This document shows, in pieces, positions 35,591 through 48,450 of a DNA stretch of 53,511 nt. Positions within the stretch are counted from its first letter, which is position 1. Each line of letters begins with the position of its first letter. Location of the stretch: positions 1 through 53,511 of the forward strand of contig MU400762.1 of NCBI GenBank assembly GCA_022578965.1. Reading direction: 5' to 3'. Under the pieces are notes generated by a model. That model saw nothing but the letters and a program-made list of their open reading frames with translations. It had not been told where the DNA came from and searched no databases. The translations under genes were made by a program, and so were the position numbers. Source of the DNA: Xylaria sp. FL1777 (taxonomy: Eukaryota; Ascomycota; Sordariomycetes; Xylariales; Xylariaceae).

Positions 35591-36000
35591 TTACTTTATA
35601 TAAATTTATAAATAATATATTAATATGTTTTTAAGGTATATAGCAAAATATATGTTTATTTATTACTAAAAACAATAAAAATAAAACTAAAGCAAAGCTT
35701 TTTTATTGCAGTTATTATTTTAAAAATAACTTTTTTATAAAAACTACTTTAAACATATAAAAAATGCTTAATTATACTAGCTGCTAAATAAATTAATATT
35801 ACTATATATAAAAGAAACTAAACTTATTAGCTTAAAAAAAACAAAAATGTAAGCTAACGTAGTTTGCTATGCTATAAACTACATTTGTACATTTATAAAA
35901 AGAACTAAACATAATTAATACTTTGTTTTTTTAAAGAATAAATCTACAGTTATTAAATAAGTTTACATACATAAAAAGTTTATATTATAAATATTATACA

Positions 36001-36168
36001 ATTAAAGAAAAAAAGTTAAATAAAAAAACGCAAAAACTATATTTTAAATATAATACTATAAAAAATAAAATATTAAATATAAAACCGCAGAAACTACGTT
36101 ATAAATAATACATTATAAAAGAAAAAATGTTAAATAAAAAACAATAAAAACTATAATTTGCAATGTTT
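36001..36168 (+). repeat. About 57-bp tandem repeat, 3 units
   Basis: Units start at about 36001, 36057 and 36114, each with aaaaaa.gttaaataaaaaac followed by gcaaaaactat and ttaaataataca. The middle unit retains ccgcag where the others have lost C. Confidence 0.75.
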
Positions 36169-37316
36169 TATATGCGTATACTAATAAAAGCTTTTAGTAG
36201 CTTAAAAAGATTAGCTATAATATTACTTACATTTGCTTTTTTTTTTTGTTTTTTATTTTTTGCTAATTTATATATTAGTACTAAAAATGCTAGCTATTAT
36301 TAAGTTTTTATAGCAGTACGTTGCTTAGCTTTTAAATTTGTAACAAAAAAAAAAAATAAAGCAAAAGATTTTATAAGTGTTAAATTTAGTATATTAATAA
36401 TAGCAAAAATATTTTAAGCTAACGTTTTAGTGCTATAAAATAAAAAAACACTGCTTTTTTTTGCTGTACTTTAATAACTTATTATAGTGCTATAGCATAG
36501 AAATTTTTGTAGTAGTTTTTTAAAGGCACTAAAAAAAAGATTTTTATAAATATATTTTATGTGCTAAGTTTAAGCGTTAGCTTTATTATAGCTGTTTATA
36601 AAATTAGTATACTATTTATAGCTTTAAGCTTTAGTAATAAAATATAAGCAAAATCTGCGTTATTTATTTATTATGCCTTTTTATTTAAGCTAAAAAAATA
36701 CTAATTAATAAGCATAAGCTAAAGTAAATTATTTGTAAATTTTAGTAAAAAAAGCAGCATTTGCAGTAAACTAAGCTTTTAGCGTTTAATATTCTGTTTT
36801 TTGTATTTTTTAGTTTGCTTTGCATAAATAGCATTATATATTATTAAATTAAACACTTTACGTGTTTTAGCATAAATTTCCGATTTGTTTTTATTTTATT
36901 TTTTAAGAAAGCTATTTTTAAAGTGCTTTAAAAGCTTTTAAATATAGTTTTTTAGCGAAAAGCTAGCTTACTTAACGAAGTATTAAAAAGCACTAAAAAT
37001 ATTAAAATATAGTTGCTTAGCTAAAACGTTATTAACTTTTTATTTTTTATTAAAATACTTTTTTTTAAGATTTATAAAAGTTATAAAAAAATTGTTTTTG
37101 TTTTTATTTTTGTTTTTGTTTTTGTTGTTTTTTTGCTAAAAAACATTTTTTGCTGTAAAAACAAAACTTAGCAGAACTTTAAGCAATATATTATAGCAGC
37201 AAATAAAAGCAATTTCTGTTTACTAATAAAAAGAACTAAAAGTAAATATTAAAAATTATAAACTCTTAAAATTAGCAGAAAAAAAAAATAATAAAATAAA
37301 AACTAAAAGTTATAAA
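36169..37316. other. Gene-free AT-rich DNA
   Basis: No readable gene. A short tttttg hexamer array lies at about 37096-37130. Confidence 0.5.
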
Positions 37317-37443
37317 AGATAGCAGTAGTAGTAGCTATAATGCTAGCAGCAATAATAGTAGCAATAATAGCAGTAATAATAGCAATAGTAATAATAGTAA
37401 TAATAGCAGTAGTAATAGTAATAATAATAGCAGTAGTGCATAA
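37317..37443 (+). repeat. AGC/AAT/AGT trinucleotide tract (Ser/Asn if translated)
   Basis: About 40 consecutive triplets are almost all AGC, AGT or AAT. In one plus-strand frame this gives an unbroken Ser/Asn-rich stretch ending at a TAA at about 37441. It may be an expanded microsatellite, or the low-complexity part of a lost gene. No coding-like sequence extends from either side. Confidence 0.8.
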
Positions 37444-38130
37444 AAAATAAATATAAATAAATAGAAATACTATTATGCAAGCATAGCAATAATAGCAAAA
37501 AGTATAACTAGTTTTATTAAGCTGTTTTAAAAAAGATATATTTTTTTGTTATGTTATATTATTAATAAATCATTAGAAATAATAAAATATATAGTTATGC
37601 TAGTAATAATGCATTAATATAATAAATAAATCAGAAAGGTTAAATAGCAAAAGTAATATATATAAAAAAAATAAAAAGTATAGCTTAAAATATAGCAAAA
37701 AAGGTATAATGCTGTTGTATGTTCGTAAATTATAGTAAATGTTACTTTTCTGCTGTATTTTTATTTATAAAAATATATTAATATATAAGTAAAAAAGCTA
37801 AAACTAATTATAAAAGTTTATAAAAGATTTAAGGCTACGTACTACTTAGTTAATAAAAGCATTTAAAATATATACTTTTGTTATTTATTTGCTTTTTTAG
37901 TGTTGCTTTAGTAAAAAAGAAAAAACTAGTAAAAAAAGAAGTTATTAAATGTAGCAAAACAAACTAAAAAATATAATTACTAAAGTAAATAATATTAAAA
38001 TTGCAGTAAAAAAAGCTTTGCTAAAACAGGCCTATAATTTTAACTAAAAGGTAACTTAAATTAAAAAGCTAAATATATACAGAACAAAAAAAAAAGTATA
38101 ACTAAGTCTTAAGCATTTTATATATTAAAT
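37444..38130. other. Gene-free AT-rich DNA
   Basis: Nothing recognisable beyond composition. Confidence 0.5.
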
Positions 38131-38290
38131 TATAATACTAAAAAAAGCAATTTACTACTAGAAAAACGCATAGTTTTAATTTCTTTTTTATTTTTTGTGC
38201 TATACTAAGTTAAAACACTAAAAAAAGCAATTTACTACTAAAAAAACACATAAAGTTAATTTTCTTTTTATTTTTTATGCTATACCGGGC
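38131..38290 (+). repeat. 80-bp tandem duplication
   Basis: Units 38131-38210 and 38211-38290 share aaaaaagcaatttactacta and a T-rich second half ending tgctatac. The period is exactly 80 bases. Confidence 0.88.
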
Positions 38291-41200
38291 AAACTATACT
38301 ATATACTAATTATTTATAATGCTATAATAAAAGCATTTCTTTTTTAGATATAACGTATATATATATAATAGCAAATTCTTTTAAATCTTAAGCACGCTAA
38401 TAAATTATAATGCCTTTTTTACTAAGCGGTTATTTATTCGAGGCTTAAAACTAGCTTATTTTTAAAGTATAAAACCAAAAAAAAATCCTTAAGTTTTAGC
38501 AACATTATAATAGCACAAAAACAAAAAAAAAGCAACGCGTATTTTACTTATTGCTTAATACTTACTATAATATATAAGTTTAAAACGTAATATAAGCTAT
38601 AAACAAACTATGTTACGTTATATTGCTATACTTATGTATAAAAAGCGCTTTAGCCTAGTTGTAATGTTTTATACTAAACCAAAAGTAAAAAAAAAAAGAA
38701 AGAAAAAAAAAACCAAAAAAAACTAAAAAAACTAAAACATAAAAGCAAGCAAAAAAAGCTATAAGAACAAAAAACCTAATATATAAAATAAAACGTACTA
38801 TAAATAGCTTATTGCTTTATTTTTTTATAATATATATGCTAAAAAAACAAAGTAGACTTTATAAGCTAAAACTTAACAAAAATAAAGTAATTATTAACTA
38901 TGCGTTTTTTGCTTTGTTTTTTTTTTAGCTAGTTAAGAATTAAAAGAATATTGCTAAGCTTTGCTTTAAAAAAAAAGCAATACAAGTTATAATATAAATA
39001 TTACATTATACCTTTTGTAAAAATATAAAACTATAAAAAGCTAAATAAGCTTATATAATTTAACGTTAGATTATTTAGTTATTTAGCTTTTATGCTACAG
39101 AAGTTAAAAAAAAGCAGAACTTTAACTAAAAAAAAAAAAAAAAGCTATAAAAAGAAAAAGCAACTTTACAGAAATCAAAAGAAAAATAAGTAATATTTTT
39201 CTTTTTTTTTTGCTTGTATAAGTAGTGTAGTATATATTATATATTGTACTACTATATTTTATTATTATTATTGCTTTAAAAAAAAAAGAAAAAAAAAACA
39301 AAAAAAAATAAAAAAAACAAGAGAAAATAATACTATAGAAAATATTAGTTGTAAACTTTTTGTTTTTTTAGCTTTATACTAAGTAGCAATTTGTTAAACA
39401 TGCTGCTATGCTATTTTTAAGCAGAAAATTATAACGTATTTAAAGAGCTATGCTTACTAAAACTTAAAACTTAAAAAGTAACGCTAAATTTTAAATATTA
39501 TGTGCTAATAACTTGCTTTTTTTTATACATAAAACAACTTTGCTACGTTTATATTTTTATTACTAACTTTAGCTTTTATTTTATATTTAAAAAACCTAGT
39601 TTTTAATAAGCTAACATATTAAAAGTGCTGCTATATAGCTTGCTAAGCTATTATAATGCAGCAGTATTACTATAGCTACTATAAGTAAAAAAACTTGCAA
39701 CTTAAAAAGCAGCTAAAGCATAACGCTACAATTTTTGCGAACTTATAGCAAAAAAGTATATAATGCTAGCAGTTCTTTGTTACTTGTGTAGTAAGCTTAT
39801 AGTTTAAAGTAGTACTAAATATAATAGCTTTTTTAGCTTTTTTCTTTAATAAAGCCGAAAAACTGTTAAAAGTTATACTACTAAAATTGCTTTATAGTAG
39901 CTACATAATAAAAACGCATTATTAGATTTTCGCGTTTATTTAAGCTTAGCTAAACTAACTTTAAGCATAAAAGCTTTTTAATAGTTATGCAACTATAGCT
40001 ATAAAAATAAGCAAGCTAAGCATAATAGCTAACCTAGCAACGCTATTATTTTTTACTTATAAGCATTATAGTTTTTGCTAAACAAAAGCTATAATAGCAA
40101 AGCTTGCTATAATATGCTAGTTTTGCTAAAAAAAAAAAAGCTATTAGTGTTTACTAAAAAGTTAAGCTAGCTAAAGCATAACAAGAAAATTTTACGGAAA
40201 AAAAAAAACGTTTTATTGTTGTAGCATATAAGTAGCTTTTTGCAATAAAAAAATAAAAGCTGCTATAAATAGCTTTAATTTTATTAAAGCTATAATTTAT
40301 GCCTTTATTTAGCAATAAAAAACGTAAAGCTACTAAGCGGTTATAATAAAGCAAAAAAGCATAATATAAAAGTATAAAAAGTAGTACTAATTTTTCTATT
40401 AGCTACTAAAGCTTTTTAAAGCTTGCTTTTTGTGCTTTAATAATATTTAAGCTTATTTTTTTTAGTAAAAGCATAGCAATAACTGCTGCTTATAAAAAAA
40501 AGCATATTAAAACTAAAAAAATAAAGTAGTAGCACTAATTAACTAGCGTTATATTTTTTAAATAAAAGCTGCAGTTTTATTTAAGTTGCTTTAACTATAA
40601 AATGTTTTAAGACTTTTATAACTAGTAAAAATAGCATATATAGTAATAATAATTCTAAAAAAAGCATACGTTAAAAAACTATAACTATAAAAGCATATTA
40701 GTTCACAAAATTATTAAGTTAGCTATAAAACTAAATAGTTTTTAGTTTTAGCAAGCTTTTAAAAAAACGTTAAGTGTTTTAATGTATAATATTCTAAAGT
40801 TTACAAATTCTAAAGCAATAGATCTATTGCTAGCAAAACTAAAAAAAAAAGTTAAGTAGGCAAAAAAGAAAATAAATTAGCTAGTATAGCTATTTTATTG
40901 CGTATGCTTAAAAGAAAAAGAATTATAAAAAAGAAAAAAAAAATAACCAAAAAAAACAAAAGAAAAAAAAAAAAAAAAAGCAAAAAAAAAAAAAATAAAA
41001 CAATTGTTAAAAGTATAAAAAAGTATACAATATAGCAAGTAAAAAAGTGTATTCAAAATAACTAAAAGTAAAAAAAGTAACTTAAAAGTTAAAAAAAATA
41101 AATAATATATATAGCTTAAAAAATATAAAGTATATTATATTTACTTATTTTAACAATAATTAAGCTTAACTAAATAAAATAGTTTATTACTATTTAAAAA

Positions 41201-42945
41201 ATAGCTGTTTATTATTATTTAAAAGCAACTGTTATTTTTATATTTAAAACAAAACAGTAGTTTTTTATAAAGTATTTTAAAACTATAGTATATAGCATTG
41301 TTTGTTTAGCATTAAAGCATAAGTTTTTTTACTTGTATATTTATTACGTTTAAAGCTATTTAATATTTAAAGCTACTATTTTTTTTAAGTATAGTGTTTA
41401 AAGCATATGTATTGTTCTTTTTTTTTAGCAGCATTTTATACAAGTAATAAATTTATGTTTGCTTGCTTTATAGTAGCATTTTATTAAGCAATGTTTTATT
41501 TATATTTATATTTAAAACAAAAAAAAGCTACTAATTGTTTTAGCTTAAAAGCTTTTATAGCACTTAAAACTATATATATAGTTTAATAATATAGTTTAGT
41601 AAATAAAAAAAAAAGTAGTAATAAAAGTAAAAATAAAAAAAATGCAAAATTTACGTAACTTAAAAAACTTAACCTTTTTTTTTCTTTATTTATATATAAA
41701 AAAAAAAAAAATACGCATAAAAAACAAAACATTTTTGTTATAAATTAGTTTTTTTTGTCTTTTTGTTATTTTATAGCTTTAAATCTTGATTTTTTTATTA
41801 TAGCGTTATAATACGTTGCAAATTTTTAGCATGTTTTATTTTGTTTTTTTTTTTTTAAGCAGTACTATAAAGAAAAATGCATAAAGCTATAATAAATTAG
41901 CTGCGCTGTTATAATATATGCAGAAAAATAGTAAAACATATTTATATTACGTTATAATAAAGCAAGAAAGTTTTTGTAAACGTAGCAAATTAAAAAAAAA
42001 GCAGCTTTAGCTTTTTTTTTTCGGAAAAACAACATAACTTTATAGCTCTAAAGGCCTACTATATACCTAAGGACTTACAAAGTTTTTTCTTTTTATTGCT
42101 ATTTTTATGTTTGTTTTTATTTATGCAGAAAGCTTATTATATGTTTAAAAATTTATAAAGTTTTTTTTTCTTGTTTTATTATGCTTTTTATGCATTTTAT
42201 AATGCAAGCTTAGTATTTTTATAACTATTTGTTTAATTTGATTTTATATAGCATAAAATTACATAATATAAGTAGTATTATAGTTTTTAAAACAGCAGTA
42301 AAAGTATAGCGCTTTTTATATTATATTATATAATTAAGCTTGCTATAAAAAACAAAAAGTTAGTATATTTTGCTTTTAGCTAAACTTTTTTAGCAAAAGT
42401 TTTAATTATACTAATAATAAACTTAGTGCTATATAGTTTTTTAAACTTTTAGCACAAATAGCTAACGTATAGCTTACAAAATAAACTGCTTTTTTTGCTA
42501 TGTTTTAACAAAAGCTAAACTTTTAAGTGCTTTTATTAATTAAAAGCATACAAAAAAAAAATAACTATATATTTTTTAAAAACATTTTATGCTAAATATA
42601 TAACTATTGTTTTGCAAGCAAAAAGCAGATTTATAAATATTAGTTATAAAAAGTTTTTTTGTAAAGTTTATAATAGCTTATTTTTATAAAACGTAGATTT
42701 AGCATGCTACGTAGATTTATATGCTATAGCATAATAGCTTTTTAGTATTATTAAAATGTTTAAAGCGCTAATAAAAGCAGTAAATATTAACTAAAACTTT
42801 AATACAGTTAGCAAATTAGTAAGCTATAAAAGCAGCTATAAAGTGCAAATTAAGCAGGTTTTTGTTTTAAAAGAAGTTAATATATAGTAAAAAAAGTAAC
42901 TAAAAAAAGAAATAAAGCGCTAATAAAAAAAAAAAAATCTATAGC
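38291..42945. other. Gene-free AT-rich DNA
   Basis: This is 4.6 kb without a protein-like frame. The 66-codon minus-strand frame at 40154-40354 has no recognisable features. There are A/purine-rich patches at 38690-38760, 39270-39320 and 40910-41000, and long T runs. No RNA gene is seen. Confidence 0.5.
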
Positions 42946-43076
42946 AGCAAAATGTAAAGCAAAAAAAAAAAAGGAAAAAGAAGAAAAAAAAGAAAAAAGA
43001 TGAAGAAAAAAAGGCTAGAAAAAAATAAAAGGGAAAAAAAAGAAAAAAAACGGAGCTAAAAAAAAAAAAAAAGAAA
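42946..43076 (+). repeat. Polypurine tract (about 130 bases)
   Basis: Nearly all A and G, with many GA, GG and GAA steps (ggaaaaagaagaaaa, agaaaaaagatgaagaaa). These are the contexts depleted in the rest of the window. It could be low-complexity sequence, or a Lys/Glu-rich coding remnant. Confidence 0.75.
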
Positions 43077-43260
43077 AATTTATACTAAAAAAAAGCGTAG
43101 CTTTAAAAAAAAACGTAGCTTTAAAAGGTTTTTTTACGTTTAATGCTTAGCTAAATTATTTAATATATTACTGCTTAATAAAACTATTATAAACGTTGCT
43201 TTTTAACTAAGTAATGTTTATAACGTAAAAAAAATAAGTGCTTATTGCTATTATAGCGCG

Positions 43261-43400
43261 TAATAAAACAAGCATACTAATATTATTGCTAATAAATTAT
43301 AGCTTACTAAAACATAAAAATAGTAAAACAAGCGTATTAATAATATTGCTAATAAATTATAGCTTATAAAAACATAAAAGTAATAAAACAAGCGTACTAA
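43261..43400 (+). repeat. 60-bp tandem repeat, 2.3 units
   Basis: Exact 60-base period: 43261-43320, 43321-43380 and a partial 43381-43400. Units share taaaacaagcgtactaat and attgctaataaattatagct. Confidence 0.9.
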
Positions 43401-46400
43401 GCTTAACTATATTATGTATTAAATATATATATAAGTATTAAAATAAAACTTAAAAAGGTTTTTTTAAACTAGTTATAAAGCAAAATAACGTTTACTACGC
43501 AAAAAGCGCGCATATATTTTATATTTTATACTGCAATAAAAACTTATATGCTTTACTGCACTAAGAGTAACATTTATTACTGCAAATTAATAAATGTGCC
43601 TAAAACTAATAGCAAAATATAAAAAAGTTATTGCTAAGCTAAAACATATATTTGTTAATATGCTTTAAAACATTATATAAGCAACTAAGCTAAAAAACAA
43701 AAGTAATGTTTTTTTTAACTATTTTGCTTTTTTTTTTGCTTTAATAGTATAATAGCAATACGTATTGCTACTTATAAAAAAATCTAAGTTTAAGTTTTAG
43801 CTAAAGCATAATATAAGCAATATATTTATATTAATAAGCATATGTTTACTTGATTTTTTTTTTTTTTTAAAGCAATACTACGTATTGCTTTTTTTTATAT
43901 AATATATAGTGCTATTAATACTACTTTTTTATATTTTTTTTTTTGCTAACGTTTTATTAAAAAGCGTTTTTTCTAAAAAGGCATTAAATATATAAAACAT
44001 ATAAAGCGTTTTTGCTATGTACTTTTTGCTTTTTATTTATTTTAAACATAAATTAGTTCTTAAAGAACTTTTGTTTTAAGTAAGCGTTACTTTTTTATAT
44101 ATTTGTTATAGCTATTATTTATATTTGTATATTTGTTTACTTTAACTTAGGTTTTCTTGCGTAAAAATGTTATTAAGCTGCTTTATAAACAACTTGCTTT
44201 TTTTTTTTTTTTTTCTTAACTTTTTTTGCTTTTTAAAAAGCATGCTTGCTAAAGCTAAAATTTTACACTACTTATATATGTTTTTTCTTTTTGTTTGCAA
44301 TTTTTCTAGCTTTTTTTATTGTTTTTTTAAAGCAAGTTTTGCTTATAAAATTTAACTAGCTTGCTATGTTTTTTTTTTTTATTGCAGCTTTTTTAAGCGA
44401 AGTTTTAAGTAGCTTTACAGGTTTTTATTTTTTTGCTTTTTTTATACGTTATAATACATATGCTAAGCTTATTGCTTATAAAGAAAACGCAAAACATACA
44501 AAAGCTGTAGTTTTTTTGCGCTTTAATAACGTAGCACTATTAAATAATATATTTGTTTTTTGTAAGTTTAGTTCTATAAAAAATAGCTGCTTATTATAAG
44601 TATTATAAGCGTGTAATATAAAAAACTAGCTTAATATAGCAATTTAACAGTAGTTATATAGCGCTTTTAGTTTTAAGCAACAAAAATAATAATTTTATAG
44701 CTTTATGCATAGCTTTTAGCCTTTAAACAAAGAATTCCGTAAAAACTTTTTGCTTTTTTTTTTTTTATGCTAAATTACTTATAGCTTTGTTAAAAAATGC
44801 AGCTTGCTATTTGTTTTACGATCTAAAAAAATAAAACTACTATAACAAGTTTATAAAGTATTTAAAATAAAAAAACGTATGCTTATATAATAATAACAAC
44901 TATAATTTATATATTAACTTTTTTTAAAGCATAAAAGTTTAATAGCTAATAATTAGCAATAAAAGCATTAAAAATAAGCATAACTTTTATATAGTGTTGC
45001 AAAGCTGCAAAAAGTACTAAGTTTACGCAAAGATTTTAAAACAGCACAAAAACAAAGTACTTATATAATTTGCAAAAAAGTTAAGCATTTACTTTAGCTT
45101 AATGTTTGTTGTTTTAAAAAAGGCACTATTTTTGTTTTGTTATTTTATAAGCTTATTTATTACTACTACTAAAAAAATAGTTTTTTTTAGTAATTAAAAG
45201 CTATAAAAAAGCTATAGCAAGCCTTAAAAACCTAAAATAAAGTAATGCACTAAAAATAAAAGTATTACAAAAAAAAGCAATATTAAAATAAAAAACTTAC
45301 TAATATTTATATATAAAATAATAACTTTATTAATAAAGAACTAGCTTGTTATTAAAGCAAAAACTAAGTTATTTTTAGTTATATATTATATAAAGCATAA
45401 ATATATATTAAAACTTTTTACAAATTAAATATAAAAAGATTAATTTATATTATTATGTTAATTATACTGCTTTGTTTTTTGTTTTTATTATTATATAGTA
45501 TAAAAACACTATAGTTTTACTACTAAGCAAAACTTAATTAGTTATATATAAACCTAAATATATGCTATAATTTATACTTAGATTTTTTTATATAAACCTT
45601 TGTATATATATATGTTTAGCTATAAAAACTTTTTTATATAAAGCTAGCTATAAAACCCCTTTTATAAAAAAAAAAAAAAAATAACTATTATTTTTAGCAT
45701 ATTATAATTTATAAATACTTATATTATACAAATAGTTATAACATTAAAGTATATACATTACTTTTTTGCATACTTAATGCGCTAATATAAATACATTAAG
45801 CATAATATACTAACTGCATTTTTATTTATTAAAATTCTCTTTTTTTAAAGTATTTTTATTTGCTTAATAAGTTTATATATTATATTTAATGTTTTTATAA
45901 ATATTATACTATTTTTAACCTATTTATACCTTTTTTGTTAAATTATTTCTTTTTTCTTTTTTTCTGCATTTTATTACTTTTTTTTTTTTTGTTTTTAATA
46001 TTTCTTGATTATTTAGTACTATATGCAGTTTTTTATGCAATAGTTGCTTTTGTTTTATTTTGCTACGCTTGCTACTTTTATAGTTATTCTTTTAAAGCGT
46101 TTTTATATATTAGCGCAAAATGGCTAATTAATGTATAACTTTTTATGCTTTTTTTGTTATAAAGTTTATTAAGTTTAACATAACTATTTTTAAGCTTTTA
46201 AAATGTATATATATTTTATTTTTTTTTAGATTTAATTGCTTTTTTGCTTTAAGTAAAATAGTTTATATTTTTGCTATTAAAACTAAAAGTAGTTTTTTAA
46301 AATTAACTGATAGTATTTTTGCTATTTTTTAAACTTTTTTAGCAAATAGAATTCTTTTTGCATAAAAAAGCATAAGCTTAGCTGTTTTAAAGCTAAATTA

Positions 46401-48384
46401 AATATTATTTTCTATAAAAGCTTATTAAAACGCGTTTAAAAACATAGCTAAAAAATTTGCTTTATTTATATAAGTTAAATGCTACTATATAAACTGTTTT
46501 ATATATTGCTTATAATGCTATTAAAAAACACAAAAAAGAATTAAATTAAAAAGCTAAAGCTTATAAAACAAATAAGCTAGCATTTAAAAAGAAAATATAT
46601 TATTAATATAGCAATATTTTTTAAATTTTGTTATATAATAGCTTTTCTAAACATTTAAAATTAAAAAGCATTTAGCTTTTTTAGTACAGCTTTTTATATA
46701 AGCATTAAAATGTTAAATTTAGCTTTTAGCTATTTTAAATATACTGCAGCTATTTTTAAATAAAGCAATAACTTAGTTAACTAGTAGTTTTTTGTTATAA
46801 TATTATAATACTAAATATATTTTGCTTAAAAAAATAAAATATAGTAATACTGCTTAACCTTAAAAATTAATAGCTTAATTTATTATTATTTATATTTTGC
46901 TTTTTAGCTTTGCTTACTTAAAACATTTATGTTTTTTAGCGCTAATTATTATTATTAAGCTAGTACTTTTGTGCATTTAAAACTTTATTTTGCTAAAGTT
47001 ATAAATATTTTTTGCTTATATGCTATATTTTATAATAATTTAGCTAACTTGCATAAATTATTTTTAATAAGTTTTAGAATTTTTGTTGTAAGCTAGCTAT
47101 TTATGTTAATATTAATGCTTATATATTTAAAGAGCTAATAGTTAAGTTCTAAGGTTTAAAGCTATATTATTATTAGCTAAAAACGCATTATAATTATATA
47201 AAAAAAAATTAGTAATATATTTTTTATAAGCAAACTAAAAAAAAAATGCTTACATAAATTAATTAATGCTATATTATATTATTGTTTTATTTTTAGCTAT
47301 TATTTTAATTTAGCATAACTATTAGCTTTTTAGCTTTAAGTTTTTTATTAAAACGTTATATAAAAATACTTATTAATGCAAAAAACGTATAAAAATTTGT
47401 TCTTTTGTTTAAAAAGCTAATTTGCGATTTGCTTATGTTTTTATAGTAAAAAACAATACTAAAGAAAAAAAACATAAAAAAAAAAGATAAAAATTCTTAA
47501 AACTAAAATCTAAGTACTTAAGCAATACTATTTAAAATTTAAAACGTTTTTTAGTTACTTTTTTATTGTTTTTAGAAAAAAAATGTAATTTAAACAAAAA
47601 ACAAAAGAAAAAAAACTATATATATACATATAAAACCAAAAGCTTTGCAAAGCAAATAAAGCACTTAGTAAGCATTAAAAAAGTAAAAAAAAGCGCTTAT
47701 AAAATAAAGAAAGTCTTATTATAAAAAATGCAATAGATTTAATAGCTTAAAAAAATATAAAAAAGCTAATGCAATTATAAACATTAAAAAAACATAGTAG
47801 TAATAAATTAAGTTTACTACGCTAGTAACAATATAAATAGTGCAGTAAAACTAGCTATAATATAAAAACTTATAATAAAAATATAAAAATAAGTAATAAA
47901 TTAAAATCTAATTAATTTTTAATAATAAATGCTTTAGTTATAAAGTTATTAATAATTAAACTTAATAAAATAGTAAAAAATACGTTGTTTACTTATAAAC
48001 TACATTAAATATTAAAAGTTATTATAAGCATATAAAAAATTGCTAAAAATACATAATGCTTATAGCTATATAATAAATAATTTTATAATTATTAGTTATA
48101 ATATAGTTTTAAACTAGCTATTTAAACTAAAATTAAGTGCTTTATTTAAAAACACTAATAGCTTAGTTATAAAATTAATAGTTGCTATGCTATTTATGCT
48201 ATATGCTTATATGCTTTAAAAAATCTATATAGTAATATATATATAAATATTTTTGCAACTATTAGCTCTACAAAAAAGCTGTTAATATTTCTGAATAGCT
48301 TTTTTTATTTGGAACTAAATAATATGTTTTTTATTAAAGTATAATAAGTAGTTATAAAGTTGTTTATTATATAGCTATAAGTGT
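43401..48384. other. Gene-free AT-rich DNA
   Basis: This is 5 kb with no supported gene. Open frames at 44167-44355, 44366-44599 and 45935-46138 (62-77 codons, Phe/Leu-rich) follow from T-rich DNA and have no recognisable domain. The middle one has a somewhat more ordinary C-terminal half (YAKLIAYKENAKHTKAVVFL) but no other support. Confidence 0.5.
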
Positions 48385-48450
48385 TATATATTTATATTAA
48401 TTTTTTATATATTTATATTAATTTTTTATATATTTATATTAATTTTTTAA
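48385..48450 (+). repeat. 22-bp tandem repeat, 3 identical units
   Basis: The unit TATATATTTATATTAATTTT plus TT occurs at 48385, 48407 and 48429 without a mismatch. Perfect units in such a decayed region imply recent slippage. Confidence 0.92.

Noticed and set aside
44366..44599. A 77-codon open frame with a partly ordinary C-terminal half
   Set aside because: It is a single-copy frame of a length expected in this composition, without a motif, conserved partner or context. It is noted under the gene-free stretch only.
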